A program made the translations under genes and the position numbers. Below the pieces are notes generated by a model. It was given only the letters and a program-made list of their open reading frames with translations, had not been told where the DNA came from and did not search any database. Source: a virus. From it: a stretch of 20,312 nucleotides of DNA. Within the stretch, counting starts at the first letter, position 1. Each line of letters begins with the position of its first letter. The stretch lies in IMG/VR virus record IMGVR_UViG_3300049783_001023, positions 1 through 20,312 of that record. One strand, 5' to 3'. Positions 1-6,573 of the stretch are shown one piece after another.

Positions 1-763
1 CTTCGATGTCAACTTCTTCAAGATCGTGTAACTTTTTAGTTAAAGATGCGATAAGATTAGCTTGCTTTGTGCGCCAAGCCTTTTGACGCAATTCAGTTGA
101 CTTAATTGTTTCGCCTATCTTTTTGTTACTAGCTTCAATCGCATTAATTTTAGCAGTTTCTTGAACAATAGCGTCTTTAACTTCACGCACTAACTGCTTC
201 AGACCTTCTGCTTTTTCAGACAACAAAGTTACGCCTAGTAGCTGCTCAATAATCAAACGTTGATCATTTGTACGCATTGATAAAAACGGTTCTGTGTAAG
301 TGTTAAGAGCAACAATGTGTTTGAACATGTCATGCGACATGCCTAACAAGTTATTAATATCAAGCTGTGTATTTCTAGAATCACCTTGACTTTCGTTTGC
401 GTCAGTTTCTATTTCTTCATTGTTTACAAAATACTTTAAAACATTAGGAGACCGTCCTCGCTCAATGCGATACGTTATTCCGTCTTTTTCAAAGTTAAGA
501 GTAACAAGCATCCCTTTATTGTTTGTCTTGTTAATAAGATTATTTCGTTTAATATTAGTAAGTGCTTGCCCGTAAAGCGCATATGAAAGCGCGTTAATTA
601 TGGTCGTCTTTCCTGTACCGTTACGAGATCCTGAATCATCTCCACCTTGGTCTAAGTTTTCACCTAGCACCAAAGTGAGCTGAACTTTATCAAACGCAAC
701 TGCTTGGCTAACGTTACCTACTGACATGAAATTTTTCACGGTCATATCGCAAATTTTTATCAT
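1..763 (-). CDS. 46: gp46-like recombination endonuclease subunit (SbcC/Rad50-type ATPase), partial
   Basis: This is the ATPase subunit of the phage recombination nuclease. It partners gp47 in a Mre11-Rad50-like complex that resects DNA ends for recombination-dependent replication and host DNA breakdown. The 254 codons present hold the N-terminal ABC half. The start reads MIKICDMTVKNFMSVG, resembling T4 gp46 'YKNIMSVG'. A Walker A motif SRNGTGKTT lies at residues 46-54, preceded by an extra Gly/Asp-rich loop (about 35-45) that T4 lacks. An 'RGRSPNVLKYFVNN' stretch matches the T4 RGQKPNV region. The sequence then becomes charged and helical, as expected for the start of the coiled coil. The 3' part (zinc hook, Walker B) lies beyond the window. 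The ATG at 763-761 has AGGAAA six bases upstream and follows gp47 by 33 bases. An in-frame TTG immediately precedes the ATG. Family assignment is very secure. Confidence 0.97.
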   Translation of the reverse strand, partial: MIKICDMTVKNFMSVGNVSQAVAFDKVQLTLVLGENLDQGGDDSGSRNGTGKTTIINALSYALYGQALTNIKRNNLINKTNNKGMLVTLNFEKDGITYRIERGRSPNVLKYFVNNEEIETDANESQGDSRNTQLDINNLLGMSHDMFKHIVALNTYTEPFLSMRTNDQRLIIEQLLGVTLLSEKAEGLKQLVREVKDAIVQETAKINAIEASNKKIGETIKSTELRQKAWRTKQANLIASLTKKLHDLEEVDIE

Positions 764-796
764 CAAATTTCCTGTTAAGTAAAGGTTCTATAAAAT

Positions 797-1810
797 TTAT
801 AGATTGTTATAGATACTTAACAAAGTTGTGTTCTCAAAGACGTCAGACTGAATTGCCGTTAGTTCTTTGCTTACAATTTGATCTACAGACTCAAATTTTG
901 TAATATCAAGATCAGTATTAATCTCCGCATCAACTTTAGACGGTATTAAAACAATCTCGCGACAGTCGTATTGTTCCATAAATGTTTCTTTTACAAACTG
1001 TGCTTCTTCGTATGATATATCAATATCAAGCGTAACGCGCAAATACATTTTACTCTTAATAAGCTCGTCTTTTTCGTCTAGCAGTTTAGATAATGTAACT
1101 GTACGATACTTAGGACATTCATGCCAGTCAATATATTCAGGCTCGCCGTCCCAGTCAAGGATCATCATACCTCGTTCATCATCCCATGCGTCAGCATAGT
1201 TGTGAGGAAACGCATTGCCTATATAATGTATCTTACCTTTCGTCTGGCGCTTATGGAAATGACCACTAAACACTAGATCAGGATGCTTGAAGTTTTCTGC
1301 TTTTAGCTCTCCTGTTTCTGGCATTTGTACCATAGCGTTCATATAGAAGTACGGGAGCTCAAAATGCCCAAACATATACTTACATTTGATCTTTTGAATA
1401 TTCTTCCATTCGTCGTCTACAAGCCACGGAACCATAGCAACATTGCCACCTTCAATAACTTTATCCACAACTGTAATGCCGGGAATATGGCGAGCAAATT
1501 CGGTGCTTTTAACGTCTCTTTTGTCTTTATAGTATAAGTCGTGGTTGCCCGCAAACAAATAGAAATTGTCAAATGCGGCGCCTAATTTTTCTAAACACCG
1601 TATAGTTGAATCCATTGTAGTTAAGTTAAGACTGTTACGATTATGGTGCCAATCGCCGCAAAACATTCCTGTTTCGCAGCCATTTTTCTTTGCTTCTTTA
1701 ATAAACCAATCTACAAAATCTTCACAATCTTGTAGGTGAGTTTTAGAGTTTCCCTTAAGGCCGAGATGTATGTCAGTGAAAACTGCTAACTTCTTAAATA
1801 AATTTGTCAA
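797..1810 (-). CDS. 47: gp47-like recombination endonuclease subunit (SbcD/Mre11-type nuclease)
   Basis: This is the metallophosphoesterase (nuclease) subunit that works with gp46. The Mre11 signature is complete. With the TTG start used here it reads: D13-x-H15 in FTDIHLG, G-D53 in CGDWHH, GNHD at 88-91, H149 in FGHFE, and GHFH at 183-186. These supply the two-metal site. The T4 protein has 339 residues, and the TTG start at 1810-1808 gives 337. That TTG sits five bases after a perfect AGGAG and falls just before the first beta strand, as in T4. An in-frame ATG at 1849 would add 13 residues but has no Shine-Dalgarno at a usable distance (the nearest AGGAG is 22 bases away). Its position between the small gene and gp46 on one strand indicates a shared transcript. 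Function is secure; the start is a judgement. Confidence 0.95.
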   Translation of the reverse strand: MTNLFKKLAVFTDIHLGLKGNSKTHLQDCEDFVDWFIKEAKKNGCETGMFCGDWHHNRNSLNLTTMDSTIRCLEKLGAAFDNFYLFAGNHDLYYKDKRDVKSTEFARHIPGITVVDKVIEGGNVAMVPWLVDDEWKNIQKIKCKYMFGHFELPYFYMNAMVQMPETGELKAENFKHPDLVFSGHFHKRQTKGKIHYIGNAFPHNYADAWDDERGMMILDWDGEPEYIDWHECPKYRTVTLSKLLDEKDELIKSKMYLRVTLDIDISYEEAQFVKETFMEQYDCREIVLIPSKVDAEINTDLDITKFESVDQIVSKELTAIQSDVFENTTLLSIYNNL

Positions 1811-1811
1811 A

Positions 1812-1859
1812 CTATCTCCTAATTCTGTATCCGTTGTAAAATGAAACATCTTTTGTCAT
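1812..1859 (-). other. possible 15-codon leader ORF before gp47
   Basis: An ATG at 1859-1857 opens a frame encoding MTKDVSFYNGYRIRR and ends at a TAG one base before the proposed gp47 TTG. An AGGAG lies 12 bases upstream of the ATG, which is rather far but possible. Its stop overlaps the gp47 Shine-Dalgarno. The same stop/Shine-Dalgarno overlap is seen where gp55 meets the 65-residue gene. It may be a coupling leader or simply chance; nothing in the peptide is recognisable. Confidence 0.25.
1816..1820 (-). promoter_or_regulatory. Shine-Dalgarno for the TTG start of gp47
   Basis: AGGAG followed by ATAGT and then TTG. The 13-base pattern is nearly identical to the leader of the 65-residue gene downstream of gp55 (AGGAGATAAT then TTG). 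It is the main argument for starting gp47 at 1810 instead of at the ATG at 1849. The TAG in AGGAGATAG also ends a 15-codon ATG reading frame (1859-1812), so translational coupling is possible. Confidence 0.7.
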
Positions 1860-1864
1860 TGATC

Positions 1865-2062
1865 TTACTCGCTCCTGAATTTATTATTTAATAAATCCTC
1901 TATAAGTTTTAAATCACAGTTATGGGAAACGTCAGATATAGTGAATAAATTAAATCCGTGTACATGACCACATCTACCATAATAAACAGTATATTCATTT
2001 CCACGTATTTCTATACTATATTTGGGTTCGCATCCGCATAGCTTTGTTAGATGTTTAATCAA
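1865..2062 (-). CDS. small Cys/His-containing protein of unknown function
   Basis: I do not recognise this 65-residue protein. It has a Cys-x-Cys pair (C9, C11), then a C31-x-H33-x-H35 cluster, and later H47 and C49. This could be a small metal site, but the spacing matches no zinc-finger class I know. The middle (about 15-45) looks like alternating beta strands with several Tyr residues, and the end is a short amphipathic helix. It has no signal peptide or membrane segment. The only usable start is TTG at 2062-2060, five bases after AGGAG; that Shine-Dalgarno overlaps the stop codon of gp55, so translation is probably coupled to the sigma factor. T4 carries unrelated small genes in the 55-47 interval. 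The tight packing and leader argue that the gene is real. Confidence 0.7.
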   Translation of the reverse strand: MIKHLTKLCGCEPKYSIEIRGNEYTVYYGRCGHVHGFNLFTISDVSHNCDLKLIEDLLNNKFRSE

Positions 2063-2067
2063 ATTAT

Positions 2068-2072
2068 CTCCT
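2068..2072 (-). promoter_or_regulatory. Shine-Dalgarno for the TTG start of the 65-residue gene
   Basis: AGGAG, spacer ATAAT, then TTG. It overlaps the TAG stop of gp55 (2073-2071), so ribosomes finishing gp55 would sit on this site. The reading frame contains no ATG, so this site decides the start. Confidence 0.75.
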
Positions 2073-2943
2073 AGTCGTCTGAATTGTTAAATTCTTCGTT
2101 ATGCTTTTCTAAAGCAGTTTCCCATTGGCCTTTATTCTGTCTTGTATATGAAGGGTTTAAACCTTCTATTTCAAGCAAATCATCCCGCAAATCTTGTGCG
2201 CGTTTTTCAACGTTAATAACACGAACAAACGAATTTGTAACTGTTTGTGTATAATAAGCAAAAGGATTATCAGACTTAGATTCATCAAATTGCAATCCAA
2301 TCTGTGCAAGCTGTGTAATTGCTTGTCCGCGCATTTCGTCATTATAACTATAGCCGCGAACGTTACCGCGTGTAGCATATCGCTCACACAATTTTATCCA
2401 CATCTTAGCAAGCTCATTAGTAGCTTGACCTTTTTCCTTAGCAAACTTGCCAGAATCTACTTCGCCTATCCAATGGCTTTTACAAACGCACACAAGCTCG
2501 CCTTCTGCATTAAATCTAAAATGCTGAAACGGCGGAAAGCTTAGTTTCACTTTTGTATCTGCTATTGTTTTGGGCTTTTTCTTACGACCCGGCTCGTCTG
2601 GAATATGCTCAAACGCCATAACACGAAAAACAAGATCTGTCTTATTGATTGTTTTGGGATCAATAGCAAATTCAGCTTGTTTTAGTTTCCCGCCATCTGC
2701 TTTGTGCTTTACAAATTCAGCCCCACCTAAGCGTTTTGCTCTATTCGTTTTTGCTTGGGCAATGGTTGTTATATACGTACCATCTTCAAGCGTTTCGTGT
2801 CTTCCTTTTATAGCTGTTATGTCCTTAACAATGATATCATACTGATGATCTCGTTCTTTATCTACATAACTGCAATAAGTTGCCTTAGATTTGTGTATTT
2901 CTTTTAGTATATCTTTGTTGTTTAAGTAATTACGTGGTTTCAA
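2071..2943 (-). CDS. 55: gp55-like late-transcription sigma factor, long form
   Basis: This sigma factor redirects host RNA polymerase to phage late promoters. The N-terminus (KPRNYLNNKDILKEI, residues 2-16) parallels T4 gp55 KPKYNYVNNKELLQAI. Residues about 175-250 match the T4 sigma region 2-like core, including NDEM (201-204), LQFDESKSDNPFAYYTQ (217-233) and a following SFVRVI...EKR. Between them lies an extra segment of about 150 residues (25-172) absent from the 185-residue T4 protein. It is basic, with a PGRKKKPKT stretch at 118-126 and a CVC at 152-154. The C-terminus is acidic and lacks the hydrophobic clamp-binding tail of T4. The TTG at 2943-2941 follows AAGGAG by six bases. The nearest upstream in-frame ATG (2985) lies between the -35 and -10 boxes of the apparent promoter, so it should not be on the transcript. 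Identity is secure. Confidence 0.93.
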   Translation of the reverse strand: MKPRNYLNNKDILKEIHKSKATYCSYVDKERDHQYDIIVKDITAIKGRHETLEDGTYITTIAQAKTNRAKRLGGAEFVKHKADGGKLKQAEFAIDPKTINKTDLVFRVMAFEHIPDEPGRKKKPKTIADTKVKLSFPPFQHFRFNAEGELVCVCKSHWIGEVDSGKFAKEKGQATNELAKMWIKLCERYATRGNVRGYSYNDEMRGQAITQLAQIGLQFDESKSDNPFAYYTQTVTNSFVRVINVEKRAQDLRDDLLEIEGLNPSYTRQNKGQWETALEKHNEEFNNSDD

Positions 2944-2949
2944 ATAGGT

Positions 2950-2955
2950 CTCCTT
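2950..2955 (-). promoter_or_regulatory. Shine-Dalgarno for the TTG start of gp55
   Basis: AAGGAG followed by six bases and TTG. No internal in-frame Met occurs before residue 109, and the upstream in-frame ATG at 2985 has no Shine-Dalgarno, so this site fixes the start. It is the third TTG leader of the same form in this operon. Confidence 0.75.
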
Positions 2956-2967
2956 GGGTTGGGCTAT

Positions 2968-2996
2968 ATTATAACATACGCACATAATAAAGTCAA
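2968..2996 (-). promoter_or_regulatory. sigma-70-type promoter for the gp55-gp47-gp46 operon
   Basis: Read on the minus strand, TTGACT (2996-2991) is separated by exactly 17 bases from TATAAT (2973-2968). A TG one base before the -10 box also makes it an extended -10. This is close to the bacterial consensus, so host RNA polymerase should use it early in infection. Initiation would fall near 2961, leaving a leader of about 18 bases that holds the AAGGAG site. Confidence 0.85.
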
Positions 2997-3003
2997 CTAA
3001 ATA
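2996..3003 (+). promoter_or_regulatory. possible phage late promoter before gp48
   Basis: ACTAAATA matches six of the eight bases of the T4 late box TATAAATA. It lies 25 bases upstream of the gp48 ATG, the usual place for a late -10 element, and would start RNA around 3009. It overlaps or abuts the -35 hexamer of the leftward promoter by one base. Late promoters need no -35, so the location suffices, but the match is imperfect and the call is tentative. Confidence 0.4.
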
Positions 3004-3028
3004 CTTTGGATAGGAGTATTGTTGTATT

Positions 3029-3907
3029 ATGAAAAATTTTATACCGGGTATTAAGAGCAAAATTAGCAAAGGACTTAACGATAAAGTTGATTCTAAACTG
3101 AACAAAATTGGTAACGATTTCGATGTTAACAATTTGTCGTCTGCCTTGCGATCTCGTAATATCCCAACAGGTGCAGAAGCTTTGCAGCGTACATCAATGC
3201 AAGCATCGTTTGTTGCGAGTAATGCTGAACGAGACTGGCGTGTAAGCTTGTCCGTTCCGTTCATACCGTCTTTTACGAATAGCGCGATTCTAGCACCGCT
3301 TGCTGAAACAGGAAGTAGGTTAATTTTTCCATACTCTCCGACAATCATAATGAGCCATTCAGCAAATTACAATGCTACAAACCCTACTCATACTAACTAT
3401 ACTTATTCCAGTTACGTTAGCAGCCAGGTAGATGCGATTAACATTACGGGCGACTTTACTGTTGAAAACGAGAAAGAGGGAGTATATTGGATAGCGATGC
3501 TACATTACCTGCGTTCGGTGTCTAAAATGTTTTACGGTGAAAATGACCCAAACAGCGGCAATCCGCCACCAATAGTTAAATTAAACGGATACGGAGATTT
3601 TGTGTTTAACAACGTCCCGGTAGTAATTCAAAACTTTACAGTTGACATGCAGCCAGATATAGATTACATTGCTTGTTCAGTTGGCGGCGGCGAAGTTATT
3701 CCGCCAGCATACGATTTTGATGACAGATACTTTAAACCTGATATAAGTAATAACCTAGACGGGAAGCCAGGCATTTCTTGGGTACCAACGCGAAGCACAT
3801 TATCAGTAACAGTACAGCCAATTTACTCAAGAAAGAGCATTTCGCAATTCAGTTTGTCGGATTTTGTTAACGGCAGCTATGTTAAAAATGGCAAAGGATT
3901 TATCTAA
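3029..3907 (+). CDS. 48: gp48-like baseplate tail-tube cap protein
   Basis: This structural protein sits on top of the central hub and gives the platform on which the tail tube polymerises. The diagnostic part runs from about 69 to 170: DWRVSLSVPF, then an APL..T..LIFPYSPTI segment (89-107), THTNYTYSSY (120-129), ITGDFTVEN (139-147), and YLRSVSKMFYG (160-170). These follow the gp48 family rather than gp54. It continues with PPPIVKLNGYGDFVFNNVPVV (179-199) and ends in VTVQPIYSR...FVNGSYVKNGKGFI. At 292 residues it is somewhat shorter than T4 gp48 (about 360). The first 45 residues are Lys/Asn-rich and probably extended. The AGGAG at 3012-3016 is 12 bases from the ATG, longer than usual, but no other in-frame start fits because a TAG at 3011 blocks extension. 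Its stop overlaps the ATG of gp53 (TAATG). Confidence 0.9.
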   Translation: MKNFIPGIKSKISKGLNDKVDSKLNKIGNDFDVNNLSSALRSRNIPTGAEALQRTSMQASFVASNAERDWRVSLSVPFIPSFTNSAILAPLAETGSRLIFPYSPTIIMSHSANYNATNPTHTNYTYSSYVSSQVDAINITGDFTVENEKEGVYWIAMLHYLRSVSKMFYGENDPNSGNPPPIVKLNGYGDFVFNNVPVVIQNFTVDMQPDIDYIACSVGGGEVIPPAYDFDDRYFKPDISNNLDGKPGISWVPTRSTLSVTVQPIYSRKSISQFSLSDFVNGSYVKNGKGFI

Positions 3908-4212
3908 TGGCAGCAAAATACAGCAAAAGCAGTCCGTGGGCAGAAACTACAACAATAGCAGGACCGTATCTTGATAGATTAAAGATACGTTCAATTCCTG
4001 CAGAAGATGACGACTTTTTATACACAGTTGAGCCACAGTACACTTACAGGCCAGATCTATTAGCCCACGATATCTACGGCTCTTCTAAACTATGGTGGGT
4101 ATTTGCCCAGCGCAACATGGACATAATTAAAGATCCAGTTTTTGACATGGTGCCGGGAACACAAATTTTCCTACCAAAATCATCGTCACTTAGACAACAA
4201 CTAGGAATATAA
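3907..4212 (+). CDS. 53: gp53-like baseplate wedge protein (LysM-like fold)
   Basis: This is a small wedge component; in T4, gp53 binds the wedge assembly and helps clamp wedges around the hub. The 101 residues contain the family core: a YTYRPDLLAHDIYG stretch (45-58), LWWVFAQRN (62-70), DP at 76-77, and a final GTQIFLP (84-90) typical of LysM-like domains in tail proteins. T4 gp53 has 196 residues, so this is a minimal version holding only the core and a short basic tail. The ATG overlaps the gp48 stop by one base, with AAAGGA eight bases upstream inside gp48. The downstream gene begins immediately after its TAA. Catalytic activity is not expected. The assignment is good; a generic name such as LysM-type baseplate protein would be equally acceptable. 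Confidence 0.85.
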   Translation: MAAKYSKSSPWAETTTIAGPYLDRLKIRSIPAEDDDFLYTVEPQYTYRPDLLAHDIYGSSKLWWVFAQRNMDIIKDPVFDMVPGTQIFLPKSSSLRQQLGI

Positions 4213-6573
4213 ATGCCAGACGATACAAGCCCTACAAGTAATATTAACGTTGGACAAACTCGAGAAGCCGGCGCCACTACAGGGATGGTAATTGGTATTA
4301 ACAAAGGCCTTCCGCAAGATAAGCAATCAAAAGGTGAAGCACCAGCTCCGGTAGGTAAATCACCGGGCTTGCCCTTGCCTAATCCGTTACATACCTATAC
4401 CTCGTTTAATTCAATTTTTACACTTTATTTGTTAACTCCGGAAGAATACAACTTTCCAGACTTATCTTATAAACGCGGAATCGAACCAAAAAATGTATTA
4501 CTTCGATCAGGCGGCCAAAGTACCCGTTTTAATAAAACAGCTTACGAAGAAGCTAACGGAGTAGTTGAGTACTACATGGAAGATCTTTCGATAGATTCTG
4601 TTGTAGCTCCTAATAAGCTCACAGGAACTTCATTGTCAACTACAATGACTTTTAAAATTACAGAGCCTTACAGCTTAGGAATGTTCCTTGAAACAATTAA
4701 AATAAATGCGTACAGAGAAGGGTACGTTAGTCATATTGATGCTCCTTTATTAATAAAAGTAGATTTTAAAGGATGGAACGACAACGGCAACAGCGAAGAT
4801 ATAGGACAAACTCGATATATTCCGATTAAAATTACTAACATGCGTATTACTGCTACAGAATCAGGCAGTGCATACGAAATAGAAGCAGTTACTTATAATC
4901 AATCAGCACTAGCTGATCAAATACAAACAACTAATCAAGACATATCAATTACAGGAAGTAACTTAATTGAAGTGTTACAAACTGGTCCAGAATCACTAGC
5001 AACACGACTTAATGAGCGTGCTATTGAAAACGAAAAAGAAAAAAATAGTGTTCGCGGCGATCGATACATTATACAAATACCAGATGATGTATCTAGCTTT
5101 TTTAATACAGGACAAGACAGAGCTAACGATTCGGGCGATGGCGCAACAGTTGGTCCTGCTAGTCTATCATTTAATGATCGCTTTAATCAGTCGATTAATT
5201 TAATTGATCAACCTAGTGAATCTGAACTTGTATCTCGCCAAGAAACGTTTAAGAAATTATACAGCGGCGGCGGAGACAAAAACATATTAGAGCGTCTTGC
5301 ATTTGCTGCCCGCGAAAACGTTAATTTTAAAATTGGATTAAAAAGAGTTATTGGAGACTGGACTGCTCCGGGAGAACTTCCGTATCCTCTGCCTGGTACT
5401 GTTATTGACGAAGATACCGGACTGTACAAACGACAAACAAAAGGAATGGAAATATCAGACGACAGACGCCGTTTTACTTTTACCTCAGGCACAAAGATTG
5501 AAAAAATTATTGAAATGATGCTAGTAAACAGCGCTTACGGTAGAGGGCTAGTTGAGCAATTTTGTAATACTCCCGTTGACGGCATGATTAACTGGTTCCG
5601 AATAGAAACACAAGTTTTTATTGACACCAACGTTGAGCAAGCAAAACGTGGAGGACGATATCCGCTAATTTACGTTTATCGTGTTGTAGAATACAAGCTA
5701 CTTCATACCTTTTTTAAAGCACCAACTGTTCCGTCGATAGGAATGGAAAATGCGCGTAACCAGGTTGTAAAAGAGTATAACTATTTGTACACAGGAAAAA
5801 GCCAAGATATACTTGATTTTAATCTTGAATTTAACAATGCTTATTTTATGAACTTGCCAGCAGACTACGGAAATGCAGGTCTAGAAACAAGAGGCGGCGG
5901 TGCTAACACAGGCACAATTAACGATCCGACACAGAAGTTCCAAGTAGGCGAAGCAGGCTCAGCAGGCTCACAAGGAGTTGCAGCCTCACAAATAACACGA
6001 TCAGCTTCTGGATTATCAGGTGTTCAATCGCTTGATGCAGAAACTCGTGTTGCTATGGAAATGCACAAAGCATTTATTAATAGCAGCGCTGACTTAATTA
6101 CTTTAGAATTACAAATTTTAGGCGACCCGTATTTCCTTCCAAACAGCGGACTGGGAAATTACGTAGAAGAAGATTCGTTAGAACCAGGATTATTTAACAT
6201 TAAGCCAGACGGCTCAATGAATCATTTAAACGGCCAAGTAAATATTAACATAATTTTCCAAACTCCTGTTGATATTAGCGAAGATGGTCTATACGATTTT
6301 TCTAAAACTATTAACGAAAAAGGAAACGTGGTTTCTGGATTCAGCGGAATTTATAGAGTTATAACAGTAGTACACAATTTTAATAACGGACTATTTACAC
6401 AAACGCTAGAGCTTGTTCGTCATAGAGATCAAGAAACATCGGATACAAAAAATACTCCAGTACTTACTTGTGCTCCTCCAGAGCTACAAAGCGGAGTAAG
6501 ACAGCAAAATATACAAAAAGCTGAAATAGCTGCAATAAACGAACGAAACGCAAACTTATCGGATACATTTTAA
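4213..6573 (+). CDS. baseplate hub-like virion structural protein
   Basis: This 786-residue structural protein occupies the place where a hub protein (T4 gp27 equivalent) is expected, just before gp5. The N-terminal 60 residues are polar and Pro/Gly-rich. A beta-rich region (about 116-240) includes YYMEDLSIDSVV and ITEPYSLGMFLETIK, a type of segment I associate with large structural proteins of marine T4-like phages. Residues about 575-610 are Gly/Ser/Ala-rich and look like a flexible linker. The C-terminal part has GDP (637-639) in LQILGDPYFLPNSG and ends with FSGIYRVITVV (710-720) and FTQTLELVR, resembling the closing strands of tail-hub (gpD/gp27-type) domains. The start directly abuts the gp53 stop, with TAGGA six bases before the ATG. 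Structural role is likely; the gp27 equivalence is inference from position and motif style. Confidence 0.6.
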   Translation: MPDDTSPTSNINVGQTREAGATTGMVIGINKGLPQDKQSKGEAPAPVGKSPGLPLPNPLHTYTSFNSIFTLYLLTPEEYNFPDLSYKRGIEPKNVLLRSGGQSTRFNKTAYEEANGVVEYYMEDLSIDSVVAPNKLTGTSLSTTMTFKITEPYSLGMFLETIKINAYREGYVSHIDAPLLIKVDFKGWNDNGNSEDIGQTRYIPIKITNMRITATESGSAYEIEAVTYNQSALADQIQTTNQDISITGSNLIEVLQTGPESLATRLNERAIENEKEKNSVRGDRYIIQIPDDVSSFFNTGQDRANDSGDGATVGPASLSFNDRFNQSINLIDQPSESELVSRQETFKKLYSGGGDKNILERLAFAARENVNFKIGLKRVIGDWTAPGELPYPLPGTVIDEDTGLYKRQTKGMEISDDRRRFTFTSGTKIEKIIEMMLVNSAYGRGLVEQFCNTPVDGMINWFRIETQVFIDTNVEQAKRGGRYPLIYVYRVVEYKLLHTFFKAPTVPSIGMENARNQVVKEYNYLYTGKSQDILDFNLEFNNAYFMNLPADYGNAGLETRGGGANTGTINDPTQKFQVGEAGSAGSQGVAASQITRSASGLSGVQSLDAETRVAMEMHKAFINSSADLITLELQILGDPYFLPNSGLGNYVEEDSLEPGLFNIKPDGSMNHLNGQVNINIIFQTPVDISEDGLYDFSKTINEKGNVVSGFSGIYRVITVVHNFNNGLFTQTLELVRHRDQETSDTKNTPVLTCAPPELQSGVRQQNIQKAEIAAINERNANLSDTF

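Noticed and set aside
788-802. Palindrome CTATAAAATTTATAG across the gp47 stop, containing TATAAATT on the minus strand
   Set aside because: AT-only, weak as a hairpin, not followed by a T-run, and partly fixed by the stop codon. Too little to call a terminator, operator or late promoter.
1811-1849. ATG at 1849 as the gp47 start
   Set aside because: No Shine-Dalgarno at workable spacing. The TTG at 1810 has AGGAG at five bases and gives the T4-like length. Kept as the alternative.
1880-1895. Inverted repeat TTTATTA-TT-TAATAAA at the end of the 65-residue gene
   Set aside because: It lies within codons for Leu/Asn/Lys in AT-rich DNA, is expected by chance, and lacks terminator features.
2194-2544. 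116-codon plus-strand frame over gp55
   Set aside because: Antisense shadow of the conserved sigma core; Cys/Leu/Ile-rich with no start signal.
2944-3348. Upstream extension of the gp55 frame to 3348 (425 codons)
   Set aside because: It runs through the promoter region and antisense to the start of gp48, has no family similarity before KPRNYLNN, and a good Shine-Dalgarno/TTG start exists at 2943.
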